Of a stretch of 38,214 nt of DNA, positions 16,142 to 24,141 are shown piece by piece. The translations under genes were made by a program, and so were the position numbers. The notes under the pieces were generated by a model. The model ran no database searches and was not told the origin of the DNA. It saw only the letters and a list, made by a program, of their open reading frames with translations. The DNA is from an uncultured Bacilli bacterium (lineage in GTDB: Bacteria > Bacillota_I > Bacilli_A > RF39 > UBA660). The stretch lies in the NCBI GenBank assembly GCA_934095965.1, contig CAKOKR010000007.1, positions 1 through 38,214 on the forward strand. Reading direction: 5' to 3'. Within the stretch, counting starts at the first letter, position 1. The number at the start of each line of letters is the position of its first letter.

Positions 16142-16852
16142 TTAATTATCTTTTACTCCTTCAAGTACTGCAGTAATTCTCTCAACACCCATTCCTGTAT
16201 CAACATTTTTCTTAGGAAGTTCTGTAACATTTCCTTCATCATCCTTATAATATTGCATAAATACATTATTCCATATTTCAACCCATCTATTATCTTCTGG
16301 ATCAAAAGTACAAGGTATTTCATCATCACTTCTAAAATAAAATATTTCTGTATCAGGTCCACAAGGTCCACTAGCTCCAGCTATCCAAAAATTATCATCT
16401 ATTGTCTTAGCAATATGTCCCTTATCTATACCTAACTCAGTCCATTTATCATAACTTACTTGATCAAAAGGAATATTACCATCCCCTGCATAAACAGTAA
16501 CAGCAATTCTTTCAACTGGAATATTTAAAACTTTAGTTAAAAAATTAAAACTCCATGTAATACTTTCATCTTTAAAGTAATCTCCTAAAGACCAATTACC
16601 AAGCATTTCAAAAAATGTATGATGAGTAGTATCTCCAATAGAATCCAAGTCATTAGTTCTAATACATTTTTGATAATCACATAATCTTTTTCCATATGGA
16701 TGAGCTTCCCCCATTAAATATGGAATCAACGGTTGCATTCCTGCTGTATTAAATAAAACTGATGGATCATTTTCAGGTACAACCGGTGCACTTGGTATTT
16801 GTTTATGATCTAAACTAACAAAATAATCTATAAATAAATCTTTTATATTCAT
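16142..16852 (-). CDS. alaS: alanyl-tRNA synthetase, N-terminal part (catalytic domain), ends at an in-frame TAA
   Basis: 236 aa before the stop. It contains the class II catalytic core: LFNTAGMQPLIPYLMG, motif 2 region (KCIRTNDLDSIGDTTHHTFF, EMLGNWSLGDYFK), GASGPCGPDTEIF, and motif 3 in DTGMGVERITAVLEG. The stop follows GVKDN; the next codons continue in frame as normal AlaRS sequence, so a single codon (a Tyr or similar in relatives) has become TAA. Read through, the protein would be about 579 aa. The start ATG at 16852 overlaps the stop of the kinase gene as ATGA and has GGAGGG upstream. It is controlled by the Ala T-box. A sequencing error, a real lesion or a genuine split enzyme remain possible. 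Confidence 0.9.
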   Translation of the reverse strand: MNIKDLFIDYFVSLDHKQIPSAPVVPENDPSVLFNTAGMQPLIPYLMGEAHPYGKRLCDYQKCIRTNDLDSIGDTTHHTFFEMLGNWSLGDYFKDESITWSFNFLTKVLNIPVERIAVTVYAGDGNIPFDQVSYDKWTELGIDKGHIAKTIDDNFWIAGASGPCGPDTEIFYFRSDDEIPCTFDPEDNRWVEIWNNVFMQYYKDDEGNVTELPKKNVDTGMGVERITAVLEGVKDN

Positions 16853-17373
16853 TCCAAACCCTCCAATATTTTAAATACTTTATTTTTTGTTTCTTCTAAT
16901 TTATCATTAGCAATTATATAATCAAATTCATCATAATTTTCTAATGCAGTTTCAGTTATATCACTTTGTTGTTTAATAGTAAGCTTAGATGGAGAAAATT
17001 GATTAACCACTAAAATACTAGTTACATCATCAAAATTATTTTTCATATCTTCAAATTCCAAAGGAAGTCGTGCATCACTTATAACAACTACATCAACTAC
17101 ATTTTTATAAATTTCAATATCTTCAATCATTCTCTTAGTAAAAAATCTCTTATCATAGTTTCTAATTATCCCACCAAATTCTTGTAAGAAATCTCTAGGT
17201 TTTGCTTGACTTACTCCATCCCAATCAGTTAATTCTTTAGCAAAAACTTTTAAATACTTACTAAACTCTGTAATAACACATTTCTTTAACTTATAAATGT
17301 AATATTCTTCAATCATCTTAGCAACTTCATTTTTTCCACTACCACTTTTACCCCCAACAACAAATATTTTCAT
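16849..17373 (-). CDS. P-loop nucleotide kinase (dNMP-kinase-like)
   Basis: 174 aa. A Walker A motif (VVGGKSGSGKNEVA, residues 5-18) opens the protein. LQEFGGIIRNYD and VVVISDARLPLEFEDMK follow; the latter looks like the acidic/Arg segment of deoxynucleoside-monophosphate kinases of the phage T4 gene 1 type. The C-terminus holds FDYIIANDKLEE, as in many nucleotide kinases. It should phosphorylate a nucleoside monophosphate or a related substrate; dephospho-CoA kinase is the main alternative. It is the first gene behind the Ala T-box and overlaps alaS by 4 bases, so it shares tRNA-Ala control although its reaction has no obvious link with alanine. Confidence 0.75.
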   Translation of the reverse strand: MKIFVVGGKSGSGKNEVAKMIEEYYIYKLKKCVITEFSKYLKVFAKELTDWDGVSQAKPRDFLQEFGGIIRNYDKRFFTKRMIEDIEIYKNVVDVVVISDARLPLEFEDMKNNFDDVTSILVVNQFSPSKLTIKQQSDITETALENYDEFDYIIANDKLEETKNKVFKILEGLE

Positions 17374-17560
17374 AAATCCTCCTTCAAAATAAAAAGAATG
17401 ATACCAAAAGGAGTCATATAAATGACGGTACCATCCTTTAATTTACTTAATTATTTATAACGCAATTACCCGATTAATCTCCGTAAGTAGCAATTATTTA
17501 AACCATTTATTAGTTTTCACCAACCACTAACTCTCTAAAAAATAACTTAAATAACATCAA
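17374..17560 (-). promoter_or_regulatory. T-box leader, Ala specifier, controlling the kinase-alaS operon
   Basis: T-box sequence AAGGATGGTACCGTC at 17438-17424, a stem I with AGAGAGTTAGTGGTTGGTGA upstream, and a GCT specifier (Ala) at 17491-17489. The competing terminator pairs GATGGTACC with GGTATCATT (two G-U pairs) and is followed by a T-run near 17385-17395. The specifier matches alaS, the second gene downstream. Confidence 0.92.
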
Positions 17561-17580
17561 ACATCAACGATTACTTAATA

Positions 17581-17609
17581 AATATATCACAAAATCCTTT
17601 ATACATCAA
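17581..17609 (-). promoter_or_regulatory. promoter of the Ala T-box transcript
   Basis: TTGATG at 17609-17604 and TATATT at 17586-17581, spacer 17. The -35 box overlaps the stop codon of the upstream AI-2E-family gene. Confidence 0.6.
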
Positions 17610-18772
17610 GAATTTTCACTTAATTTTTTTATACTTTCATCATCATTATCCTGAAACAATGAAAACTTAACAACTATAAATTCCCAGATAACCTTTAATA
17701 TTGACATAATTGGTGAAGCTAAAATCATACCAACTATTCCAAAGAAATGTCCAAAAATTAATAATCCACAAATAATAACAATTGGGTGTAAATTAGTTGC
17801 TTTACTCATAACTATTGGTTGAAGTACATAAGACTCAATAAGTTGAACAATACATGCAATTATGAAAACTCCAAGACCAATCAATGGACTTTGAGTAAGC
17901 CCCACAACAGTTGCAACTGCAGTACCTAGATAAGGACCAATATATGGAATCAAATCTGTAATACCACAGAATAAACCAAATAATAATGCTGATTTTAAAC
18001 CAATAATACTAAATCCAATCGTATCACAAACAAATACCATACATGCAACTAACAATGTTCCATTAACACATTTTCTTACTTCAGAACCTATTCTTTCAAC
18101 TAAAGTTGCAACTTCCATTTGATGTTTCACTGGTATAACTTTAAGTAATAAATTAGTTACATTATCAAAATCAAATAACATATATAAACCAATAATTAAA
18201 CCAAAGAATATTGTACCTAACCCACTAACTAAATTAGACATAACACTAACAATTGTAGTTGGTAAATTACTTGAAATACTATTACCATACGTACTAATAG
18301 CATCTAATATATTATCTTTAATTCCTTCAATATCAAAACTACTTCCATCAAATTTATCAAAAGTATTATTAATAAAATCAGTTAACTTATCAGTAATACT
18401 AGGTAATGTTTTAATAAGTTCATTTAATTCATTATATATAATTGGTATAAATATTCTAAAGAAAACTATTAAAAATACAATAAATACAACATAAACAATT
18501 AATGATGCAATTATTCTTGACATACCCTTTTTAGTAAGTTTATCAACCAATGGTGCAAAAAGCCAAGCTACAACAAACCCAATAAACAAAGGTGATAACA
18601 CATTAAGTAAACTTCCAATAAATTTAAATACACCAACTTCTTTTAAAAGAATAAATGATGCTAAAATAATTCCAATAATTAATATTACAAAACTTAACTT
18701 TAAAATATTTTTACTTAAATAAATTACTTCATTTAATCCATTTGTGTCTAATTCATTTTTTTTCTTAAACAT
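17606..18772 (-). CDS. AI-2E family membrane transporter
   Basis: 388 aa polytopic membrane protein. Hydrophobic segments cluster near residues 25-50, 55-75, 80-110 and then 200-370. The long polar/amphipathic section (about 115-200) is typical of this family (TqsA/YdiK/YtvI type). The conserved C-terminal signature is visible: DLIPYIGPYLGTAVATVVG, then ESYVLQPIVMSKATNLHP and LASPIMSILKVIW. Family members export small molecules such as AI-2 or act in Na+/H+ exchange; the substrate here cannot be read. The ATG at 18772 follows AAGGAGTGA. It is a single gene with no clear partner. Confidence 0.9.
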   Translation of the reverse strand: MFKKKNELDTNGLNEVIYLSKNILKLSFVILIIGIILASFILLKEVGVFKFIGSLLNVLSPLFIGFVVAWLFAPLVDKLTKKGMSRIIASLIVYVVFIVFLIVFFRIFIPIIYNELNELIKTLPSITDKLTDFINNTFDKFDGSSFDIEGIKDNILDAISTYGNSISSNLPTTIVSVMSNLVSGLGTIFFGLIIGLYMLFDFDNVTNLLLKVIPVKHQMEVATLVERIGSEVRKCVNGTLLVACMVFVCDTIGFSIIGLKSALLFGLFCGITDLIPYIGPYLGTAVATVVGLTQSPLIGLGVFIIACIVQLIESYVLQPIVMSKATNLHPIVIICGLLIFGHFFGIVGMILASPIMSILKVIWEFIVVKFSLFQDNDDESIKKLSENS

Positions 18773-18841
18773 TTAAAATCACTCCTTATATATATTATAA
18801 TACATTTTTACTAATTTATGGAAAAAAATTTTATAAATTAG

Positions 18842-18868
18842 TAAAAAAGCAACAATTTATGCTGCTTT
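18842..18868 (-). terminator. intrinsic terminator of the 184-aa gene
   Basis: Stem 18847-18855 with 18860-18868 including a G-U pair, small loop, T-run on the minus strand. It overlaps the stop codon at 18857. Confidence 0.75.
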
Positions 18869-19411
18869 ATCTCTTTTTAATTCTTGATATCTTTCTTTAT
18901 TTAAATTTTTATTTCTTTCATCAATTAAATAAATCATATACTTTCTTAAACTTAAATATGGTAAATTAAATAATATATCAACAATTAAATCTAAATTTTT
19001 ATTTTTAACTGCAAATGTAAAACTATTCCAGATATTCTCATCTTTACATATACTTCTAAATTTATTAATAATATTATTTGCTTCTTGTTTATTTTCTATT
19101 TTTTCTTTTAAATATAAATCTATTCTAAAGTTATTATAATATTCTTTATCTATAACTTCTAAAGGTTTATGTTTTTGATTATCTTCAACAACTAATTTAC
19201 CATTTAAATATTTTTCACTTACTAAATTACCTCTTTTAATTGAATCAATTATTTCATCTTTACTAAAATGCATTGTAAATGAATCAATATCTGCTAAAGT
19301 ATTCGGACTATATCCAAAAGATATATCTAACTTTCTAATATCTATAAATGAGTAATCTCCTACTCTTGCCATCAAAGCTAAGAAAAATTTTTGTTCATCT
19401 TGTTTTTTCAT
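18857..19411 (-). CDS. unrecognised cytosolic protein (184 aa)
   Basis: I do not recognise this protein. About 184 aa, charged, with no signal peptide or membrane segment. Visible features: N-terminal KKQDEQKFFLALMARVGDYS, a central FSKDEIIDSIKRGNLVSEKY resembling a substrate-contact or helix-rich segment, and a basic helical C-terminus ending KRDKAA. The ATG at 19411 is preferred (GGAAGTG upstream); an in-frame TTG at 19426 lies inside the leader's inverted repeat. It has its own strong promoter, an inverted repeat at the transcript start and its own terminator, so it is an independently regulated single gene. Confidence 0.7.
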   Translation of the reverse strand: MKKQDEQKFFLALMARVGDYSFIDIRKLDISFGYSPNTLADIDSFTMHFSKDEIIDSIKRGNLVSEKYLNGKLVVEDNQKHKPLEVIDKEYYNNFRIDLYLKEKIENKQEANNIINKFRSICKDENIWNSFTFAVKNKNLDLIVDILFNLPYLSLRKYMIYLIDERNKNLNKERYQELKRDKAA

Positions 19412-19425
19412 GCAAATCACTTCCA

Positions 19426-19477
19426 AATCTCATCTAAAATGAGATTATATTCTACCATAAAGATAACACTTTGTCAA
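19426..19477 (-). promoter_or_regulatory. strong promoter with inverted repeat at the transcript start
   Basis: TTGACA at 19477-19472 and TAGAAT at 19454-19449, spacer 17. Just downstream, where transcription should begin, lies a perfect 8-bp inverted repeat AATCTCAT/ATGAGATT (19426-19433 and 19439-19446, 5-base loop). It could be an operator or a 5' hairpin near the ribosome site of the 184-aa gene. Confidence 0.75.
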
Positions 19478-19483
19478 ATTACC

Positions 19484-20275
19484 TCATTTTAAAATTCTTT
19501 TTAAACTTGTATTATTTATTTTTTCACAACAACTATTCAAAGTTCTAACTAACTCAATTCTTTTATTTGTAATCTCATCATTATTTATAATTACTTTAAA
19601 ACTATCTTCTATATTTTCACTCTTCTTATCATTTATAACATTAACTTTAAGTGTAACATTTTCCCCATCTAAATTAGAATTACTAATAGATAAATTATCA
19701 CCACTAACAGTTATATCAACTGCTTTTACACTTGTATTATTTAAAACAACTTCCTTTCCACAAAAAGAAACATTACTATTTTTTAAAAAATTTGAATTAT
19801 CCCCGATAGTTAAATCATTAATTTCCAAAACATCACGAGCACCAAAATTTATCTTTCTAATACCAAGATTTGGAATATCTAATCCATCTATTAAAATATT
19901 ATCAGCAACTATAAACATCGATAACACTGTTTCAATATTAGAATTTTTTATCTTTAAATAACCATCTACTTTAACAAATCTATTTGCAAAAAACTTACAA
20001 TTTTTAAATAAAACAGAAACATTGTCAAAACCATATATATCATGAGTAATTTCTAATCCATCAAATACATAAAATATTTCTCTATCTAAATCATACTTTT
20101 TTGCAAGTCTACTATTCTTACCACTATTATAATTAAACAAAAATAAATCTTTATTTAAACTTTTTCTACTTACATAACAAACTATCATATTATCATATTC
20201 TATAACTTTACCTAAGTTACCAGTGATATTACCTAGTGCTATTTTTCTTTCTAAATCTTCAAGTATTTTCATCAT
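19484..20275 (-). CDS. unrecognised protein with beta-helix-like repeats
   Basis: About 263 aa, no signal peptide. Residues about 75-215 show short, irregular repeats with alternating hydrophobic residues and Asn/Asp turns (FKNCKFFANRF, LKIKNSNIETVLS, LNNTSVKAVDITVSGDNLSI, SNSNLDGENVTLKVN). This is the look of a right-handed beta-helix or pentapeptide-like solenoid. Such folds often act in binding or assembly; I cannot assign a function. The start ATG at 20275 (or 20272) follows GGGTGG; a GTG at 20284 would sit inside that Shine-Dalgarno. A terminator upstream separates it from the repeat-protein gene. Confidence 0.7.
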   Translation of the reverse strand: MMKILEDLERKIALGNITGNLGKVIEYDNMIVCYVSRKSLNKDLFLFNYNSGKNSRLAKKYDLDREIFYVFDGLEITHDIYGFDNVSVLFKNCKFFANRFVKVDGYLKIKNSNIETVLSMFIVADNILIDGLDIPNLGIRKINFGARDVLEINDLTIGDNSNFLKNSNVSFCGKEVVLNNTSVKAVDITVSGDNLSISNSNLDGENVTLKVNVINDKKSENIEDSFKVIINNDEITNKRIELVRTLNSCCEKINNTSLKRILK

Positions 20276-20304
20276 TTTAACCACCCAAAATTATTAAAAC
20301 ACAA

Positions 20305-20339
20305 ACAAAAATAAAAGTCAACTATTTAAAGTCGACTTT
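20305..20339 (-). terminator. intrinsic terminator after the repeat-protein gene
   Basis: 10-bp stem (20314-20323 with 20330-20339, one G-U pair), 6-base loop, then a T-rich run on the minus strand. It closes the purine phosphorylase-mutase-repeat protein operon. Confidence 0.85.
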
Positions 20340-21879
20340 ATCTTCCTCTTCCATTATTTAAATATTCTTCACTATATTTTATAACATCAGCTTCTTTAAT
20401 ACCAGTAATCTTTTCAATTTCATCAAAACTTATTCTATTACCATATCTAACATATAAAACAATAGCTAAAGCAAGAACATCACCATAAATATATCGTAAA
20501 TCATTATATTCTTCACTTCTTGCAGTAATTCTTACTGCTTTAATAACATCAGTTTTAACACCTGTATTAAGTTTAGCTTTATAATCTTTAAGCAATTGAC
20601 GTTCCAATCTTTCTAATAAAAGATGAACTGCTTTATTATCAATATCATCATATAAATAACTAACACCAGAAAAATCATAACCAAATTTTTTTCTAAACAA
20701 AGCCTTTTCTTCATCATTAAATAGTTTATCTATATAATATAAAATCGCAGTTTTTTCTCCTTCATTAAATCGCTCAAATAAACCCTTACAAGTTGGAACA
20801 TCTAAAACATCAGATACTAAAAATCTTTTTATTCTTGTTTGAACAACATACTTTAAGTGTTTTGCTTCAATCCTTGATAAATTTTCATTATAAACATACT
20901 TTCTTGTAAATAAATATCTATCATATTTATCTAATCCTTTTAAAGCGGTATTAATTCTTTGCAAAAATTCCTTATCTGTTTCATTATCTCCCTTATATTT
21001 TGCAAAAATTTCAACCAAAGACTTAGTCTTTTTATTTTCTTTCGAACCATTTAATACTTCTAAATAAGCTTTTCTAATTACTCCATTTTGTCTATTTATT
21101 GAAACAATATATTCTTTAGATAAATCTTCACCAAATAAATTATATATACTAGATCTTCCGAAAGTATCTAAAGAATCAATTCTTTTTTTAATCTTTTCGT
21201 AATCACTAGTATCTTTAACAAAATCAAATATAGTTACAAACTTTCCACCATTTTTTAATATATTAAGTTCTCTTTTTACTTTTCGCATTACACTATTTCT
21301 AATTAATTTTTGTGTATCATCATCAACCATATAAAGTGATGAATAATCACTTCCAAACCTTTTTTGCAACAATTCTTTTTCCTCATTAGATAAAGTATTT
21401 ACAACCCTAATTACTAAATCTTTATCTTCAGAAAAACAATCAAAGAATAATTTATATGTATCTAAACTTTTCTTTCTACTTAAATTAAATCTTCTTATTC
21501 TTACTGAATCTTTTAACTTTCTAAGAGTTTTCTTATTTCTATCAAGTTCTTCAGAAGTTAATACTTCAATTGGTTCCATTTTATCAATGGTATATTCTTT
21601 TAAAAGTAATTTTCTTTCTAAAGGTTTTAAAGTATCAACCAAAGAGAGAATATTTACACCAGATGTTGCAATATAATCTTTCAAAGGCTTCTTGTATAAA
21701 TCTTTAAATATTATATTCATTATATATTTTCTAGTTGAATTATTTATAACTTCACTAGTTTTGCCATATACTTCATTTAACATTCTTTTTTGTTCTGGTG
21801 TTAAATTATTTACGACATACAAAATTACATCTTTATCTACACCCACAAAACTATTAAAAAATTCATCCTTTAAATCCAC
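20338..21879 (-). CDS. unrecognised protein made of about six sigma-region-4-like repeats
   Basis: About 513 aa, basic, cytosolic. Six degenerate repeats begin near residues 26, 84, 163, 237, 316 and 386 with a core L-x-x-x-E-x-x-x-L-x-x-x-F/Y-G. Examples are LTPEQKRMLNEVYG, LSNEEKELLQKRFG and LFNDEEKALFRKKFG. Some are preceded by a shared VVNN/VVNT/YIDK helix and followed by a basic helix (RKVKRELN, RIKRFL, RLERQLL). The core resembles sigma-70 region 4 (LPxxExxVLxLRFG), but the recognition helices are not recognisable. The last 60 residues, FDEIEKITGIKEADVIKYS, look like a single HTH. DNA or RNA polymerase binding is possible, not shown. The GTG at 21879 is the likely start: AGGTGGG lies seven bases upstream, while the GTG at 21891 would overlap it. 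It sits 17 bases after the mutase gene. Confidence 0.75.
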   Translation of the reverse strand: MDLKDEFFNSFVGVDKDVILYVVNNLTPEQKRMLNEVYGKTSEVINNSTRKYIMNIIFKDLYKKPLKDYIATSGVNILSLVDTLKPLERKLLLKEYTIDKMEPIEVLTSEELDRNKKTLRKLKDSVRIRRFNLSRKKSLDTYKLFFDCFSEDKDLVIRVVNTLSNEEKELLQKRFGSDYSSLYMVDDDTQKLIRNSVMRKVKRELNILKNGGKFVTIFDFVKDTSDYEKIKKRIDSLDTFGRSSIYNLFGEDLSKEYIVSINRQNGVIRKAYLEVLNGSKENKKTKSLVEIFAKYKGDNETDKEFLQRINTALKGLDKYDRYLFTRKYVYNENLSRIEAKHLKYVVQTRIKRFLVSDVLDVPTCKGLFERFNEGEKTAILYYIDKLFNDEEKALFRKKFGYDFSGVSYLYDDIDNKAVHLLLERLERQLLKDYKAKLNTGVKTDVIKAVRITARSEEYNDLRYIYGDVLALAIVLYVRYGNRISFDEIEKITGIKEADVIKYSEEYLNNGRGR

Positions 21880-21896
21880 TTTAAATCCCACCTATA

Positions 21897-23276
21897 TTAT
21901 AATGTTTCAATATTCTTTTGTTTTTCTTGAATCATTGGTAAATATATATTTTCAAGAATTTTTACTCCTTCTTCAGTTGTTGCTTCACCGCGAAATGTTA
22001 AGTTTGGTCCTGTATTACTTGCACGAACTAAAGCCCAGCCATTGGTATATGTTATTCTTACCCCATCTATATCATTAAATGGATAATTATTATTTTTTGC
22101 ATATTTTTTTATTTCTTCGACAACCATAAATTTCTTATCATCACTACAAGGTATTTTTATTTCTGGTGTAGAATAATACTTCGGAAACTCTTTTATAATC
22201 TTACTTAATTTTTCACTAGTCTTACTCAAGATTTCTAAAAGCCTTAAAGCTGCATAAATAGCACTGGCACAATCAGCATCCTTATCTCTAAAATACAAAT
22301 GACCTGAGTATTCCCCACCAAATGGCAAATTATCTTGATGAGTTTTAAATTCAGTATATGATGCACCAGTTCTATAACACAAAGGATTTCCTCCCCAAGA
22401 TTTAATCATATCTTCTAAAGATTTAGAACATTTTATATCATATAAGAAAGTTTTATTTTGTACTCTTGGTAACATATCCTTAATATATATAAGCATCAAA
22501 TATTCAATTGGAAGTAGTTCTCCATTTTCCATAACTACTCCTATTCTATCACCATCACCATCAAATGCAACACCCAAATCTGCCTTATGTTGTTTTACAG
22601 CATCTTGAAGCATCCTCATATTTTCAGGTACCGCTGGATCTGGATGATGATTTGGAAAATTTCCATCGGGTATATCATTAATATATTTTGCATCACAAAA
22701 TGATGAATCAAAGACTTTTCTAACAATATATGATGTTGCACCATTTCCTGGATCAATTACAATCTTTCTTTTATTTTTACCATACTTTAGTGAATACTTT
22801 AGATATTCTATGTATTTATCAGTAATATTGGTATTTGTTATTCTACCTTGCCCATTTTTAAATTCACCTTTTAAAGTATAATTTTTGAAATCATCAATCA
22901 TTTCTCCGCGAGCATTAATCATTCCATCAAAAGAAAATTTAAAACCATTATCATCTTTAGGATTATGACTTGCAGTAACCATAATACCAGGCATACTATT
23001 TATATATCTTGCATAATAATTCATCGGAGTTGTTGTAAAACCTAGACTAATAATATTAATACCACTAGAAATTAAACCTTTAATTAAGTTTTGAGTTAAA
23101 GCCTCACTTGATAATCTATTGTCATGAGAAACAATACAAGTATCTTTATTATATTTTTCTTGTAAATAAGAACCATAACTCTTTCCAATTGTAAAAGCAG
23201 TTTGCTCATTTATCTCAGTTGGATAAACACCACGAATATCATATGCTCTGAATATTTCTTCATTTAATTTATTCAT
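21897..23276 (-). CDS. phosphomannomutase/phosphoglucomutase (phosphohexomutase family)
   Basis: 459 aa. It interconverts hexose 1- and 6-phosphates, feeding nucleotide sugars for the envelope. The catalytic phosphoserine loop is TASHNPKDDNGFK (S103). The metal-binding loop is FDGDGDRIG (about 236), the sugar-specificity loop GGEYSGHLYF (about 315), and the C-terminal phosphate-binding loop RASNTGPNLTFRGEA. All four domains and key residues are present at normal length. Specificity between mannose and glucose cannot be decided. Start ATG at 23276 follows AAGGAATG. It lies 4 bases after the purine phosphorylase gene, the common pairing of deoD and a phosphopentomutase/phosphohexomutase. Confidence 0.93.
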   Translation of the reverse strand: MNKLNEEIFRAYDIRGVYPTEINEQTAFTIGKSYGSYLQEKYNKDTCIVSHDNRLSSEALTQNLIKGLISSGINIISLGFTTTPMNYYARYINSMPGIMVTASHNPKDDNGFKFSFDGMINARGEMIDDFKNYTLKGEFKNGQGRITNTNITDKYIEYLKYSLKYGKNKRKIVIDPGNGATSYIVRKVFDSSFCDAKYINDIPDGNFPNHHPDPAVPENMRMLQDAVKQHKADLGVAFDGDGDRIGVVMENGELLPIEYLMLIYIKDMLPRVQNKTFLYDIKCSKSLEDMIKSWGGNPLCYRTGASYTEFKTHQDNLPFGGEYSGHLYFRDKDADCASAIYAALRLLEILSKTSEKLSKIIKEFPKYYSTPEIKIPCSDDKKFMVVEEIKKYAKNNNYPFNDIDGVRITYTNGWALVRASNTGPNLTFRGEATTEEGVKILENIYLPMIQEKQKNIETL

Positions 23277-23280
23277 AAAA

Positions 23281-24021
23281 TCATTCCTTTATTATAGCTT
23301 CAAGAGCAAGTCTAATCATATTATTTAATGAAGTTTGACGTTCTTCGATTGATAAAACAACATTACTATATTTTGAATCAACTACTGTTGCAATAGCTGT
23401 AGCTTTTCTTCCCATACTATTTGCAATATGAATTAAGCCAAAAGCTTCCATTTCTTCACCAAGAATTTCTAAATTATCAGGAATTCTTCCAAGAACTCTT
23501 TCAAAATCTATATATGGACCAAAAACATCCATAGTTGTAAGCATTCCTTTATGAAGATTATTATCCAGTCCTAATTCACTAGCAGATTTCATTATATCTT
23601 CATTTAATTTATCATCAGCTTTAACTATTCTTTCACGATAATTATTAAATGTATAAGCAAAATTAGATTCACTATAAACCTTATCACTTAAAATCATATC
23701 ATTAATATTTGCTTTTGGACTAACTGCACCACATGTACCAATTCTAATAATTTTTGATACATTAAAATAATGAAATAATTCAAAAGCATAAATTCCCATA
23801 CTAGGCATACCCATTCCAGATCCCATTACAGTAACTTTTTTACCCTTATAAAAACCTGTAAAGCCAAGCATATTTCTAACACTAGTTACGCATTTTGCGT
23901 CTTCTAAGAAATTTTGTGCAATATACTTTGCCCTTAAAGGGTCTCCTGGCATTAACACAAGTTGTGCTATATCACTTTTGTCTTTAACTTCAATATGTAT
24001 TGGATTTTCACCTAAAAACAT
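23281..24021 (-). CDS. deoD: purine nucleoside phosphorylase, DeoD type
   Basis: About 246 aa. It splits purine (deoxy)nucleosides with phosphate to the free base and (deoxy)ribose 1-phosphate in purine salvage. Signatures: VLMPGDPLRAKYIAQNFL near the N-terminus, VTVMGSGMGMPSMGIYAFEL (phosphate and base site), IRIGTCGAV, EMEAFGLIHIA (the Glu that contacts ribose) and a DSKYSN segment where the classical enzymes have Asp before the catalytic stretch. The length matches the hexameric family. The ATG at 24021 is preferred to the GTG at 24033, which lies in a GTGGTG that may serve as part of the ribosome site. It is first of an operon with the phosphohexomutase and the repeat protein. Confidence 0.93.
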   Translation of the reverse strand: MFLGENPIHIEVKDKSDIAQLVLMPGDPLRAKYIAQNFLEDAKCVTSVRNMLGFTGFYKGKKVTVMGSGMGMPSMGIYAFELFHYFNVSKIIRIGTCGAVSPKANINDMILSDKVYSESNFAYTFNNYRERIVKADDKLNEDIMKSASELGLDNNLHKGMLTTMDVFGPYIDFERVLGRIPDNLEILGEEMEAFGLIHIANSMGRKATAIATVVDSKYSNVVLSIEERQTSLNNMIRLALEAIIKE

Positions 24022-24099
24022 TTTATTCACCACTTTCCTATAATCATAATTTTATCAAAAAATATTATATTTTACTAGTACCTAATCGAAAGTTTTACA

Positions 24100-24137
24100 A
24101 AAACAAACAAAAAGGAAAGTAATTTCATACTCTCCTT
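24100..24137 (-). terminator. intrinsic terminator of the membrane-anchored protein pair
   Basis: 10-bp stem (24112-24121 with 24128-24137, one G-U pair), 6-base loop, followed on the minus strand by a T-rich run. Confidence 0.85.
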
Positions 24138-24141
24138 ATTA

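Noticed and set aside
14858..16144. TAA reassigned to an amino acid (two in-frame TAA codons close together)
   Set aside because: TAA is the normal terminator of most genes in the window, often followed at once by a terminator hairpin, and the NUDIX fragment is truncated anyway; local mutation or error is simpler.
19470..19478. TTTGTCAAA as a further Spo0A box
   Set aside because: It is the complement of the TTGACA -35 box of the 184-aa gene; a single, opposite-strand match of this kind is expected by chance.
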